This document shows positions 9,801 to 23,957 of a stretch of 64,000 nucleotides of DNA, in pieces. How positions within the stretch are numbered: the first letter of the stretch is position 1; each line of letters starts with the position of its first letter. The stretch is from contig CAMRHE010000463.1 of the NCBI GenBank assembly GCA_947044405.1, forward strand, positions 1,177,001 through 1,241,000, read 5' to 3'. This DNA is from Leptodactylus fallax (Eukaryota; Chordata; Amphibia; Anura; Leptodactylidae). Position numbers and translations under genes: made by a program. The notes under the pieces are model-generated. The model had not been told where the DNA came from. It did not search any database and worked only from the letters and a program-made list of their open reading frames with translations.

Positions 9801-12800
9801 TATCTCCTCATAGATTGTAAGCTCTTGTGAGCGGGGCCCTCACTCCTCTTGTGTCCTCATCCTATCTCCTCATAGATTGTAAGCTCTTGTGAGCTTGGTC
9901 CTCACTCCTCTTGTGTCCTCCTCCTATCTCCTCATAGATTGTAAGCTCTTGTGAGCGGGGTCCTCACTCCTCTTGTGTCCTCCTATAGCCTCATAGATTG
10001 TAAGCTCTTGTGAGCGGGGCCCTCACTCCTCTTGTGTCCTCCTCCTATCTCCTCATAGATTGTAAGCTCTTGTGAGCGGGGTCCTCACTCCTCTTGTGTC
10101 CTCCTCCTATCTCCTCATAGATTGTAAGCTCTTGTGAGCGGGGCCCTCACTCCTCTTGTGTCCTCCCCTTATCTCCTCATAGATTGTAAGCTCTTGTGAA
10201 CGGGGTCCTCACTCCTCTTGTGTCCTCCTCCTATCTCCTCATAGATTGTAAGCTCTTGTGAGCGGGGCCCTCACTCCTCTTGTGTCCTTCTATCACCTCA
10301 TAGATTGTAAGCTCTTGTGAGCGGGGTCCTCACTCCTCTTGTGTCCTCTCTATCTCCTCATAGATTGTAAGCTCTTGTGAGCGGGGCCCTCACTCCTCTT
10401 GTGTCCTCCTCCTATCTCCTCATAGATTGTAAGCTCTTGTGAGCGAGGTCCTCACTCCTCTTGTGTCCTCCTCCTATCTCCTCATAGATTACAAGCTCTT
10501 GTGAGCGGGGCCCTCACTCCTGTTGTGTCCTCTCTATCTCCTCATAGACTGTAAGCTCTTGTGAGCAGGGTCCTCACTCCTCTTGTGTCCTCCTCTCTAT
10601 CTCCTCATACATTGTAAGCTCTTGTGAGCGGGGCCCTCACTTCTCTTGTGTCCTCCTCTCTGTCTCCTCATAGATTGTAAGCTCTTGTGAGCGGGGGCCC
10701 TCACTCCTCTTGTGTCCTCCTCCTATCTCCTCATAGATTGTAAGCTCTTGTGAGCAGGGCCCTCACTTCTCTTGTGTCCTCCTCTCTATCTCCTCATAGA
10801 TTGTAAGCTCTTGTGAGCGGGGTCCTCACTCCTCTTGTGTCCTCCTCCTATCTCCTCATAGATTGTAAGCTCTTGTGAGCGGGGCCCTCACTCCTCTTGT
10901 GTCCTCATCCTATCTCCTCATAGATTGTAAGCTCTTGTGAGCTTGGTCCTCACTCCTCTTGTGTCCTCCTCCTATCTCCTCATAGATTGTAAGCTCTTGT
11001 GAGCGGGGTCCTCACTCCTCTTGTGTCCTCCTATAGCCTCATAGATTGTAAGCTCTTGTGAGCGGGGCCCTCACTCCTCTTGTGTCCTCCTCCTATCTCC
11101 TCATAGATTGTAAGGTCTTGTGAGCGGGGTCCTCACTCCTCTTGTGTCCTCCTCCTATCTCCTCATAGATTGTAAGCTCTTGTGAGCGAGGTCCTCACTC
11201 CTCTTGTGTCCTCCTCTCTATCTCCTCATAGATTGTAAGCTCTTGTGAGCGGGGCCCTCACTCCTCTTGTGTCCTCCTCTATCTCCTCATAGATTGTAAG
11301 CTCTTGTGAGCGGGGCCCTCACTCCTCTTGTGTCCTCCTCCTATCTCCTCATAGATTGTAAGCTCTTGTGAGCGGGCTCCTCACTCCTCTTGTGTCCTCC
11401 TCCTATCTCCTCATAGATTGTAAGCTCCTGTGAGCGGGGTCCTCACTCCTCTTGTGTCCTCTCTATCTCCTCATAGATTGTAAGCTCTTGTGAGCGGGGT
11501 CCTCACTCCTCTTGTGTCCTCCTATCTCCTCATAGATTGTAAGCTCTTGTGAGCGGGGTCCTCACTCCTCTTGTGTCCTCTCTATCTCCTCATAGATTGT
11601 AAGCTCTTGTGAGCGGGGCCCTCGCTCCTCTTGTGTCCTCCTCCTATCTCCTCACAGATTGTAAGCTCTTGTGAGCGGGGCCCTCACTCCTCTTGTGTCC
11701 TCCTAATAGATTGTAAGCTCTTGTGAGCGGGGTCCTCACTCCTCTTGTGTCCTCCTATCTCCACATAGATTGTAAGCTCTTGTGAGCGGGGTCCTCACTC
11801 CTCTTGTGTCCTCCTCCTATCTCCTCACAGATTGTAAGCTCTTGTGAGCGGGGCCCTCACTCTTCTTGTGTCCTCCTATCTCCTCATAGATTGTAAGCTC
11901 TTGTGAGCGGGGTCCTCACTCCTCTTGTGTCCTCCTCTCTATCTCCTCATACATTGTAAGCTCTTGTGAGCGGGGCCCTCACTTCTCTTGTGTCCTCCTC
12001 TCTGTCTCCTCATAGATTGTAAGCTCTTGTGAGCGGGGCCCTCACTCCTCTTGTGTCCTCCTCCTATCTCCTCATAGATTGTAAGCTCTTGTGAGCAGGG
12101 CCCTCACTTCTCTTGTGTCCTCCTCTCTATCTCCTCATAGATTGTAAGCTCTTGTGAGCGGGGTCCTCACTCCTCTTGTGTCCTCCTCCTATCTCCTCAT
12201 AGATTGTAAGCTCTTGTGAGCGGGGCCCTCACTCCTCTTGTGTCCTCATCCTATCTCCTCATAGATTGTAAGCTCTTGTGAGCTTGGTCCTCACTCCTCT
12301 TGTGTCCTCCTCCTATCTCCTCATAGATTGTAAGCTCTTGTGAGCGGGGTCCTCACTCCTCTTGTGTCCTCCTATAGCCTCATAGATTGTAAGCTCTTGT
12401 GAGCGGGGCCCTCACTCCTCTTGTGTCCTCCTCCTATCTCCTCATAGATTGTAAGGTCTTGTGAGCGGGGTCCTCACTCCTCTTGTGTCCTCCTCCTATC
12501 TCCTCATAGATTGTAAGCTCTTGTGAGCGAGGTCCTCACTCCTCTTGTGTCCTCCTCTCTATCTCCTCATAGATTGTAAGCTCTTGTGAGCGGGGCCCTC
12601 ACTCCTCTTGTGTCCTCCTCTATCTCCTCATAGATTGTAAGCTCTTGTGAGCGGGGCCCTCACTCCTCTTGTGTCCTCCTCCTATCTCCTCATAGATTGT
12701 AAGCTCTTGTGAGCGGGCTCCTCACTCCTCTTGTGTCCTCCTCCTATCTCCTCATAGATTGTAAGCTCCTGTGAGCGGGGTCCTCACTATCTCCTCATAG

Positions 12801-15800
12801 ATTGTAAGCTCTTGTGAGCGGGGTCCTCACTCCTCTTGTGTCCTCCTATCTCCTCATAGATTGTAAGCTCTTGTGAGTGGGGTCCTCACTCCTCTTGTGT
12901 CCTCTCTATCTCCTCATAGATTGTAAGCTCTTGTGAGCGGGGCCCTCGCTCCTCTTGTGTCCTCCTCCTATCTCCTCACAGATTGTAAGCTCTTGTGAGC
13001 GGGGCCCTCACTCCTCTTGTGTCCTCCTAATAGATTGTAAGCTCTTGTGAGCGGGGTACTCACTCCTCTTGTGTCCTCCTATCTCCACATAGATTGTAAG
13101 CTCTTGTGAGCGGGGTCCTCACTCCTCTTGTGTCCTCCTCCTATCTCCTCACAGATTGTAAGCTCTTGTGAGCGGGGCCCTCACTCTTCTTGTGTCCTCC
13201 TATCTCCTCATAGATTGTAAGCTCTTGTGAGCGGGGTCCTCACTCCTCTTGTGTCCTCCTCCTATCTCCTCATAGATTGTAAGCTCTTGTGAGCGAGGTC
13301 CTCACTCCTCTTGTGTCCTCCTCCTATCTCCTCATAGATTGTAAGCTCTTGTGAGCGGGGCCCTCACTCCTCTTGTGTCCTCCTCTCTATCTCCTCATAG
13401 ATTGTAAGCTCTTGTGAGCGGGGCCCTCACTCCTCTTGTGTTCTCCTCCTATCTCCTCATAGATTGTAAGCTCTTGTGAGCGAGGTCCTCACTCCTCTTG
13501 TGTCCTCTCTATCTCCTCACAGATTGTAAGCTCTTGTGAGCGGGGGCCCTCACTCCTCTTGTGTCCTCCTAATAGATTGTAAGCTCTTGTGAGCGGGGTC
13601 CTCACTCCTCTTATGTCCTCCTATCTCCTCATAGATTGTAAGCTCTTGTGAGCGGGGTCCTCACTCCTCTTGTGTCCTCTCTATCTCCTCACAGATTGTA
13701 AGCTCTTGTGAGCGGGGCCCTCACTCCTCTTGTGTCCTTCTATCACCTCATAGATTGTAAGCTCTTGTGAGCGGGGTCCTCACTCCTCTTGTGTCCTCTC
13801 TATCTCCTCATAGATTGTAAGCTCTTGTGAGCTTGGTCCTCACTCCTCTTGTGTCCTCCTCCTATCTCCTCATAGATTGTAAGCTCTTGTGAGCGGGGTC
13901 CTCACTCCTCTTGTGTCCTCCTATAGCCTCATAGATTGTAAGCTCTTGTGAGCGGGGCCCTCACTCCTCTTGTGTCCTCCTCCTATCTCCTCATAGATTG
14001 TAAGCTCTTGTGAGCGGGGTCCTCACTCCTCTTGTGTCCTCCTCCTATCTCCTCATAGATTGTAAGCTCTTGTGAGCGGGGCCCTCACTCCTCTTGTGTC
14101 CTCCCCTTATCTCCTCATAGATTGTAAGCTCTTGTGAACGGGGTCCTCACTCCTCTTGTGTCCTCCTCCTATCTCCTCATAGATTGTAAGCTCTTGTGAG
14201 CGGGGCCCTCACTCCTCTTGTGTCCTTCTATCACCTCATAGATTGTAAGCTCTTGTGAGCGGGGTCCTCACTCCTCTTGTGTCCTCTCTATCTCCTCATA
14301 GATTGTAAGCTCTTGTGAGCGGGGCCCTCACTCCTCTTGTGTCCTCCTCCTAGCTCCTCATAGATTGTAAGCTCTTGTGAGCGAGGTCCTCACTCCTCTT
14401 GTGTCCTCCTCCTATCTCCTCATAGATTACAAGCTCTTGTGAGCGGGGCCCTCACTCCTGTTGTGTCCTCTCTATCTCCTCATAGACTGTAAGCTCTTGT
14501 GAGCAGGGTCCTCACTCCTCTTGTGTCCTCCTCTCTATCTCCTCATACATTGTAAGCTCTTGTGAGCGGGGCCCTCACTTCTCTTGTGTCCTCCTCTCTG
14601 TCTCCTCATAGATTGTAAGCTCTTGTGAGCGGGGCCCTCACTCCTCTTGTGTCCTCCTCCTATCTCCTCATAGATTGTAAGCTCTTGTGAGCAGGGCCCT
14701 CACTTCTCTTGTGTCCTCCTCTCTATCTCCTCATAGATTGTAAGCTCTTGTGAGCGGGGTCCTCACTCCTCTTGTGTCCTCCTCCTATCTCCTCATAGAT
14801 TGTAAGCTCTTGTGAGCGGGGCCCTCACTCCTCTTGTGTCCTCATCCTATCTCCTCATAGATTGTAAGCTCTTGTGAGCTTGGTCCTCACTCCTCTTGTG
14901 TCCTCCTCCTATCTCCTCATAGATTGTAAGCTCTTGTGAGCGGGGTCCTCACTCCTCTTGTGTCCTCCTATAGCCTCATAGATTGTAAGCTCTTGTGAGC
15001 GGGGCCCTCACTCCTCTTGTGTCCTCCTCCTATCTCCTCATAGATTGTAAGGTCTTGTGAGCGGGGTCCTCACTCCTCTTGTGTCCTCCTCCTATCTCCT
15101 CATAGATTGTAAGCTCTTGTGAGCGAGGTCCTCACTCCTCTTGTGTCCTCCTCTCTATCTCCTCATAGATTGTAAGCTCTTGTGAGCGGGGCCCTCACTC
15201 CTCTTGTGTCCTCCTCTATCTCCTCATAGATTGTAAGCTCTTGTGAGCGGGGCCCTCACTCCTCTTGTGTCCTCCTCCTATCTCCTCATAGATTGTAAGC
15301 TCTTGTGAGCGGGCTCCTCACTCCTCTTGTGTCCTCCTCCTATCTCCTCATAGATTGTAAGCTCCTGTGAGCGGGGTCCTCACTCCTCTTGTGTCCTCTC
15401 TATCTCCTCATAGATTGTAAGCTCTTGTGAGCGGGGTCCTCACTCCTCTTGTGTCCTCCTATCTCCTCATAGATTGTAAGCTCTTGTGAGCGGGGTCCTC
15501 ACTCCTCTTGTGTCCTCTCTATCTCCTCATAGATTGTAAGCTCTTGTGAGCGGGGCCCTCGCTCCTCTTGTGTCCTCCTCCTATCTCCTCACAGATTGTA
15601 AGCTCTTGTGAGCGGGGCCCTCACTCCTCTTGTGTCCTCCTAATAGATTGTAAGCTCTTGTGAGCGGGGTCCTCACTCCTCTTGTGTCCTCCTATCTCCA
15701 CATAGATTGTAAGCTCTTGTGAGCGGGGTCCTCACTCCTCTTGTGTCCTCCTCCTATCTCCTCACAGATTGTAAGCTCTTGTGAGCGGGGCCCTCACTCT

Positions 15801-18800
15801 TCTTGTGTCCTCCTATCTCCTCATAGATTGTAAGCTCTTGTGAGCGGGGTCCTCACTCCTCTTGTGTCCTCCTCTCTATCTCCTCATACATTGTAAGCTC
15901 TTGTGAGCGGGGCCCTCACTTCTCTTGTGTCCTCCTCTCTGTCTCCTCATAGATTGTAAGCTCTTGTGAGCGGGGCCCTCACTCCTCTTGTGTCCTCCTC
16001 CTATCTCCTCATAGATTGTAAGCTCTTGTGAGCAGGGCCCTCACTTCTCTTGTGTCCTCCTCTCTATCTCCTCATAGATTGTAAGCTCTTGTGAGCGGGG
16101 TCCTCACTCCTCTTGTGTCCTCCTCCTATCTCCTCATAGATTGTAAGCTCTTGTGAGCGGGGCCCTCACTCCTCTTGTGTCCTCATCCTATCTCCTCATA
16201 GATTGTAAGCTCTTGTGAGCTTGGTCCTCACTCCTCTTGTGTCCTCCTCCTATCTCCTCATAGATTGTAAGCTCTTGTGAGCGGGGTCCTCACTCCTCTT
16301 GTGTCCTCCTATAGCCTCATAGATTGTAAGCTCTTGTGAGCGGGGCCCTCACTCCTCTTGTGTCCTCCTCCTATCTCCTCATAGATTGTAAGGTCTTGTG
16401 AGCGGGGTCCTCACTCCTCTTGTGTCCTCCTCCTATCTCCTCATAGATTGTAAGCTCTTGTGAGCGAGGTCCTCACTCCTCTTGTGTCCTCCTCTCTATC
16501 TCCTCATAGATTGTAAGCTCTTGTGAGCGGGGCCCTCACTCCTCTTGTGTCCTCCTCTATCTCCTCATAGATTGTAAGCTCTTGTGAGCGGGGCCCTCAC
16601 TCCTCTTGTGTCCTCCTCCTATCTCCTCATAGATTGTAAGCTCTTGTGAGCGGGCTCCTCACTCCTCTTGTGTCCTCCTCCTATCTCCTCATAGATTGTA
16701 AGCTCCTGTGAGCGGGGTCCTCACTATCTCCTCATAGATTGTAAGCTCTTGTGAGCGGGGTCCTCACTCCTCTTGTGTCCTCCTATCTCCTCATAGATTG
16801 TAAGCTCTTGTGAGCGGGGTCCTCACTCCTCTTGTGTCCTCTCTATCTCCTCATAGATTGTAAGCTCTTGTGAGCGGGGCCCTCGCTCCTCTTGTGTCCT
16901 CCTCCTATCTCCTCACAGATTGTAAGCTCTTGTGAGCGGGGCCCTCACTCCTCTTGTGTCCTCCTAATAGATTGTAAGCTCTTGTGAGCGGGGTCCTCAC
17001 TCCTCTTGTGTCCTCCTATCTCCACATAGATTGTAAGCTCTTGTGAGCGGGGTCCTCACTCCTCTTGTGTCCTCCTCCTATCTCCTCACAGATTGTAAGC
17101 TCTTGTGAGCGGGGCCCTCACTCTTCTTGTGTCCTCCTATCTCCTCATAGATTGTAAGCTCTTGTGAGCGGGGTCCTCACTCCTCTTGTGTCCTCCTCCT
17201 ATCTCCTCATAGATTGTAAGCTCTTGTGAGCGAGGTCCTCACTCCTCTTGTGTCCTCCTCCTATCTCCTCATAGATTGTAAGCTCTTGTGAGCGGGGCCC
17301 TCACTCCTCTTGTGTCCTCCTCTCTATCTCCTCATAGATTGTAAGCTCTTGTGAGCGGGGCCCTCACTCCTCTTGTGTTCTCCTCCTATCTCCTCATAGA
17401 TTGTAAGCTCTTGTGAGCGAGGTCCTCACTCCTCTTGTGTCCTCTCTATCTCCTCACAGATTGTAAGCTCTTGTGAGCGGGGCCCTCACTCCTCTTGTGT
17501 CCTCCTAATAGATTGTAAGCTCTTGTGAGCGGGGCCCTCACTCCTCTTGTGTCCTCCTCCTATCTCCTCATAGATTGTAAGCTCTTGTGAGCGGGGTCCT
17601 CACTCCTCTTGTGTCCTCTCTATCTCCTCATAGATTGTAAGCTCTTGTGAGCGGGCTCCTCACTCCTCTTGTGTCCTCCTCCTATCTCCTCATAGATTGT
17701 AAGCTCCTGTGAGCGGGGTCCTCACTCCTCTTGTGTCCTCTCTATCTCCTCATAGATTGTAAGCTCTTGTGAGCGGGGTCCTCACTCCTCTTGTGTCCTC
17801 CTATCTCCTCATAGATTGTAAGCTCTTGTGAGCGGGGTCCTCACTCCTCTTGTGTCCTCTCTATCTCCTCATAGATTGTAAGCTCTAGTGAGCGGGGCCC
17901 TCGCTCCTCTTGTGTCCTCCTCCTATCTCCTCACAGATTGTAAGCTCTTGTGAGCGGGGCCCTCACTCCTCTTGTGTCCTCCTAATAGATTGTAAGCTCT
18001 TGTGAGCGGGGTCCTCACTCCTCTTGTGTCCTCCTATCTCCTCATAGATTGTAAGCTCTTGTGAGCGGGGTCCTCACTCCTCTTGTGTCCTCCTCCTATC
18101 TCCTCACAGATTGTAAGCTCTTGTGAGCGGGGCCCTCACTCTTCTTGTGTCCTCCTATCTCCTCATAGATTGTAAGCTCTTGTGAGCGAGGTCCTCACTC
18201 CTCTTGTGTCCTCCTCCTATCTCCTCATAGATTGTAAGCTCTTGTGAGCGGGGCCCTCACTCCTCTTGTGTCCTCCTCTCTATCTCCTCATAGATTGTAA
18301 GCTCTTGTGAGCGAGGTCCTCACTCCTCTTGTGTCCTCCTCCTATCTCCTCATAGATTGTAAGCTCTTGTGAGCGAGGTCCTCACTCCTCTTGTGTCCTC
18401 TCTATCTCCTCACAGATTGTAAGCTCTTGTGAGCGGGGCCCTCACTCCTCTTGTGTCCTCCTAATAGATTGTAAGCTCTTGTGAGCGGGGTCTTCACTCC
18501 TCTTGTGTCCTCCTTTCTCCTCATAGATTGTAAGCTCTTGTGAGCGGGGCCCTCACTCCTCTTGTGTCCTCCTAATAGATTGTAAGCTCTTGTGAGCGGG
18601 GCCCTCTCTCCTCTTGTGTCCTCTCTATCTCCTCATAGATTGTAAGCTCTTGTGAGCGGGGCCCTCACTCCTCTTGTGTTCTCCTCCTATCTCCTCATAG
18701 ATTGTAAGCTCTTGTGAGCGAGGTCCTCACTCCTCTTGTGTCCTCTCTATCTCCTCACAGATTGTAAGCTCTTGTGAGCGGGGCCCTCACTCCTCTTGTG

Positions 18801-21800
18801 TCCTCCTAATAGACTGTAAGCTCTTGTGAGCGGGGCCCTCACTCCTCTTGTGTCCTCTCTATCTCCTCATAGATTGTAAGCTCTTGTGAGCGGGGTCCTC
18901 ACTCCTCTTGTGTCCTCCTCTCTATCTCCTCATAGATTGTAAGCTCTTGTGAGCGGGGCCCTCACTCCTCTTGTGTCCTCCTCCTATCTCCTCATAGATT
19001 GTAAGCTCTTGTGAGCGGGGCCCTCACTCCTCTTGTGTCCTCCTCATAGATTGTAAGCTCTTGTGAGCGGGGTCCTCACTCCTCTTGTGTCCTCTCTATC
19101 TCCTCATAGATTGTAAGCTCTTGTGAGCGGGGTCCTCACTCCTCTTGTGTCCCGCTCTCTATCTCCTCATAGATTGTAAGCTCTTGTGAGCGGGGTCCTC
19201 ACTCCTCTTGTGTCCTCTCTATCTCCTCATAGATTGTAAGCTCTTGTGAGCGGGGTCCTCACTCCTTTTGTGTCCTCTCTATCTCCTCATAGATTGTAAG
19301 CTCTTGTGAGCGGGGCCCTCACTCCTCTTGTGTCCTCCTATCTCCTCATAGATTGTAAGCTCTTGTGAGCGGGGTCCTCACTCCTCTTGTGTCCTCCTCC
19401 TATCTCCTCATAGATTGTAAGCTCTTGTGAGCGGGGTCCTCACTCCTCTTGTGTCCTCTCTATCTCCTCATAGATTGTAAGCTCTTGTGAGCGGGGCCCT
19501 CACTCCTCTTGTGTCCCGCTCTCTATCTCCTCATAGATTGTAAGCTCTTGTGAGCGGGGTCCTCACTCCTCTTGTGTCCTCCTCTCTATCTCCTCATAGA
19601 TTGTAAGCTCTTGTGAGCGGGGTCCTCACTCCTCTTGTGTCCTCTCTATCTCCTCATAGATTGTAAGCTCTTGTGAGCGGGGTCCTCACTCCTCTTGTGT
19701 CCCGCTCTCTATCTCCTCATAGATTGTAAGCTCTTGTGAGCGGGGTCCTCACTCCTCTTGTGTGCTCCTCTCTATCTCCTCATAGATTGTAAGCTCTTGT
19801 GTGCGGGGTCCTCACTCCTCTTGTGTCCTCCTATCTCCTCATAGATTGTAAGCTCTTGTGAGCGGGGTCCTCACTCCTCTTGTGTCCTCTCTATCTCCTC
19901 ATAGATTGTAAGCTCTTGTGAGCGGGGCCCTCACTCCTCTTGTGTCCTCCTCCTATCTCCTCATAGATTGTAAGCTCTTGTGAGCGGGCTCCTCACTCCT
20001 CTTGTGTCCTCCTCCTATCTCCTCATAGATTGTAAGCTCCTGTGAGCGGGGTCCTCACTCCTCTTGTGTCCTCTCTATCTCCTCATAGATTGTAAGCTCT
20101 TGTGAGCGGGGTCCTCACTCCTCTTGTGTCCTCTCTATCTCCTCATAGATTGTAAGCTCTTGTGAGCGGGCTCCTCACTCCTCTTGTGTCCTCCTCCTAT
20201 CTCCTCATAGATTGTAAGCTCTTGTGAGCGGGCTCCTCACTCCTCTTGTGTCCTCTTTATCTCCTCATAGACTGTAAGCTCCTGTGAGCGGGGCCCTCAC
20301 TCCTCTTGTGTCCTCCTCTCTATCTCCTCATAGATTGTAAGCTCTTGTGAGCGAGGTCCTCACTCCTCTTGTGTCCTCCTCCTATCTCCTCATCTCCTCA
20401 TAGATTGTAAGCTCTTGTGAGCGGGGTCCTCGCTCCTCTTGTGTCCTCCTCCTATCTCCTCATAGATTGTAAGCTCTTGTGAGCGAGGTCCTCACTCCTC
20501 TTGTGTCCTCCTCTCTATCTCCTCATAGACTGTAAGCTCTTGTGAGCGGGGTCCTCACTCCTCTTGTGTCCTCTCTATCTCCTCATAGATTGTAAGCTCC
20601 TGTGAGCGGGGCCCTCACTCCTCTTGTGTCCTCCTCTCTATCTCCTCATAGATTGTAAGCTCTTGTGAGCGAGGTCCTCACTCCTCTTGTGTCCTCCTCT
20701 CTATCTCCTCATAGACTGTAAGCTCTTGTGAGCGGGGTCCTCACTCCTCTTGTGTCCTCTCTATCTCCTCATAGATTGTAAGCTCTTGTGTGCGGGGTCC
20801 TCACTCCTCTTGTGTCCTCTATATCTCCTCATAGATTGTAAGCTCTTGTGAGCGGGGTCCTCACTCCTCTTGTGTCCTCTCTATCTCCTCATAGATTGTA
20901 AGCTCTTGTGAGCGGGCTCCTCACTCCTCTTGTGTCCTCCTCCTATCTCCTCATAGATTGTAAGCTCTTGTGAGCGGGCTCCTCACTCCTCTTGTGTCCT
21001 CTTTATCTCCTCATAGACTGTAAGCTCCTGTGAGCGGGGCCCTCACTCCTCTTGTGTCCTCCTCTCTATCTCCTCATAGATTGTAAGCTCTTGTGAGCGA
21101 GGTCCTCACTCCTCTTGTGTCCTCCTCCTATCTCCTCATCTCCTCATAGATTGTAAGCTCTTGTGAGCGGGGTCCTCGCTCCTCTTGTGTCCTCCTCCTA
21201 TCTCCTCATAGATTGTAAGCTCTTGTGAGCGAGGTCCTCACTCCTCTTGTGTCCTCCTCTCTATCTCCTCATAGACTGTAAGCTCTTGTGAGCGGGGTCC
21301 TCACTCCTCTTGTGTCCTCTCTATCTCCTCATAGACTGTAAGCTCTTGTGAGCGAGGTCCTCACTCCTCTTGTGTCCTCCTCTCTATCTCCTCATAGATT
21401 GTAAGCTCCTGTGAGCGGGGCCCTCACTCCTCTTGTGTCCTCCTCTCTATCTCCTCATAGATTGTAAGCTCTTGTGAGCGAGGTCCTCACTCCTCTTGTG
21501 TCCTCCTCTCTATCTCCTCATAGACTGTAAGCTCTTGTGAGCGGGGTCCTCACTCCTCTTGTGTCCTCTCTATCTCCTCATAGATTGTAAGCTCTTGTGA
21601 GCGGGGTCCTCACTCCTCTTGTGTCCTCCTCCTATCTCCTCATAGATTGTAAGCTCTTGTGTGCGGGGTCCTCACTCCTCTTGTGTCCTCTATATCTCCT
21701 CATAGATTGTAAGCTCTTGTGAGCGGGGTCCTCACTCCTCTTGTGTCCTCCTCTCTATCTCCTCATAGATTGTAAGCTCTTGTGTCCAGGCCCTCACTTC
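6881..21800. repeat. 15 kb minisatellite, 52-62-bp unit, roughly 255 copies, grown inside a LINE 3' UTR
   Basis: The unit is CTCATAGATTGTAAGCTCTT, then GTGAGCGGGGCCCTCACTCC, then TCTTGTGTCC and a variable pyrimidine linker ((TCC)n or CTCTCTAT). Linker variation makes the unit length vary. Common sub-variants are GGGGCCC versus GGGGTCC, GAGCTTGG, GAGCGAGG and CACAGATTG. Larger blocks are duplicated: the rare variant CTCCACATAG occurs at 11759, 13083, 15696 and 17020. The LINE coding end lies just upstream and the LINE terminal tail just downstream, so the array lies within one LINE insertion. Confidence 0.95.
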
Positions 21801-21935
21801 TATTGTTTGATATGTTATTTCTTTGTCACATCCTTATGTCTCATATTGTCTGTTCATGTGTCCTCTGATTTGTAAAGTGCTACGGAATATGATGGCGCTA
21901 TATAAATAAAGTTATTATTATTATTATTATCGCCG
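21801..21935 (+). mobile_element. LINE 3' terminus with (ATT)n tail
   Basis: After the last array unit the sequence reads TGTAAAGTGCTACGGAATAT, GATGGCGCTATATAAATAAA and then GTT(ATT)n. This is the conserved end of frog/fish L2-like elements followed by a short microsatellite tail. It closes the insertion that begins at about 6140. Confidence 0.8.
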
Positions 21936-22340
21936 TGCTGCCCAGATTTCATTATTCTAGGTGACTATAATATTACGTGTATTATTAGTGCCGCTGAGCA
22001 TTCATTGTGTGGATCGGTGGAGGTCCCAGAGGTCGGACCCTACAGATCAGAAAGTCACGTTATAGCCTAGTAATATACTATAACACTATGAGGGTCTTAA
22101 AGGAACAGTCCAGAAATTCTTGTAAGTCTCTCACTACCTAGAGCAGTCGGGGACAAGGAGGACGGAGGTCATTGTGGAGTCAGACGCGACATCCAGCCGA
22201 CCCGCCAGTACCAACAAGATTTGTAATCAGCAGCCAAGTCACATGTGGGGAGGGGGGGAAGAGATAACCTTCAGGAGACGGCAGGTGAGGTGTGTGATGT
22301 CACTAACAGTATAAAACATAACATATATATACATATATAG
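21936..22340. other. Spacer, no gene seen
   Basis: This is single-copy-looking sequence with an A-rich end (ACATATATATACATATATAG) that leads into the 41-bp array. No exon was recognised. Confidence 0.5.
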
Positions 22341-23957
22341 ATTATATAGGGGTAATGTGAGGGAGATAATGAGGAATATACATTATATAGGGGTAATGTG
22401 AGGGAGATAATGAGGAATATACATTATATAGGGGTAATGTGAGGGAGATAATGAGGAATATACATTATATAGGGGTAATGTGAGGGAGATAATGAGGAAT
22501 ATACATTATATAGGGGTAATGTGAGGGAGATAATGAGGAATATACATTATATAGGGGTAATGTGAGGGAGATAATGAGGAATATACATTATATAGGGGTA
22601 ATGTGAGGGAGATAATGAGGAATATACATTATATAGGGGTAATGTGAGGGAGATAATGAGGAATATACATTATATAGAGGTAATGTGAGGGAGATAATGA
22701 GGAATATACATTATATAGGGGTAATGTGAGGGATATAGGGACAGAGGAGGGAGATAATGAGGAATATACATTATATAGGGGTAATGTGAGGGAGATAATG
22801 AGGAATATACATTATATAGGGGTAATGTGAGGGAGATAATGAGGAATATACATTATATAGGGGTAATGTGAGGGATATAGGGACAGAGGAGGGAGATAAT
22901 GAGGAATATACATTATATAGGGGTAATGTGAGGGAGATAATGAGGAATATACATTATATAGGGGTAATGTGAGGGAGATAATGAGGAATATACATTATAT
23001 AGGGGTAATGTGAGGGAGATAATGAGGAATATACATTATATAGGGGTAATGTGAGGGAGATAATGAGGAATATACATTATATAGGGGTAATGTGAGGGAG
23101 ATAATGAGGAATATACATTATATAGGGGTAATGTGAGGGAGATAATGAGGAATATACATTATATAGGGGTAATGTGAGGGAGATAATGAGGAATATACAT
23201 TATATAGGGGTAATGTGAGGGAGATAATGAGGAATATACATTATATAGGGGTAATGTGAGGGATATAGGGACAGAGGAGGGAGATAATGAGGAATATACA
23301 TTATATAGGGGTAATGTGAGGGAGATAATGAGGAATATACATTATATAGGGGTAATGTGAGGGAGATAATGAGGAATATACATTATATAGGGGTAATGTG
23401 AGGGAGATAATGAGGAATATACATTATATAGGGGTAATGTGAGGGATATAGGGACAGAGGAGGGAGATAATGAGGAATATACATTATATAGGGGTAATGT
23501 GAGGGAGATAATGAGGAATATACATTATATAGGGGTAATGTGAGGGAGATAATGAGGAATATACATTATATAGAGGTAATGTGAGGGAGATAATGAGGAA
23601 TATACATTATATAGGGGTAATGTGAGGGAGATAATGAGGAATATACATTATATAGGGGTAATGTGAGGGAGATAATGAGGAATATACATTATATAGGGGT
23701 AATGTGAGGGAGATAATGAGGAATATACATTATATAGGGGTAATGTGAGGGAGATAATGAGGAATATACATTATATAGGGGTAATGTGAGGGAGATAATG
23801 AGGAATATACATTATATAGGGGTAATGTGAGGGAGATAATGAGGAATATACATTATATAGGGGTAATGTGAGGGAGATAATGAGGAATATACATTATATA
23901 GGGGTAATGTGAGGGATATAATGAGGAATATACATTATATAGGGGTATGAGGGATAT
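22341..23957. repeat. Minisatellite, 41-bp unit, about 39 copies
   Basis: The unit is ATTATATAGGGGTAATGTGA followed by GGGAGATAATGAGGAATATAC. Copies are nearly identical, which suggests recent homogenisation. A variant carrying an inserted ATATAGGGACAGAGGA stretch recurs near 22733, 22872, 23264 and 23446, each time in the same context, so blocks of units have been copied together. Confidence 0.95.
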
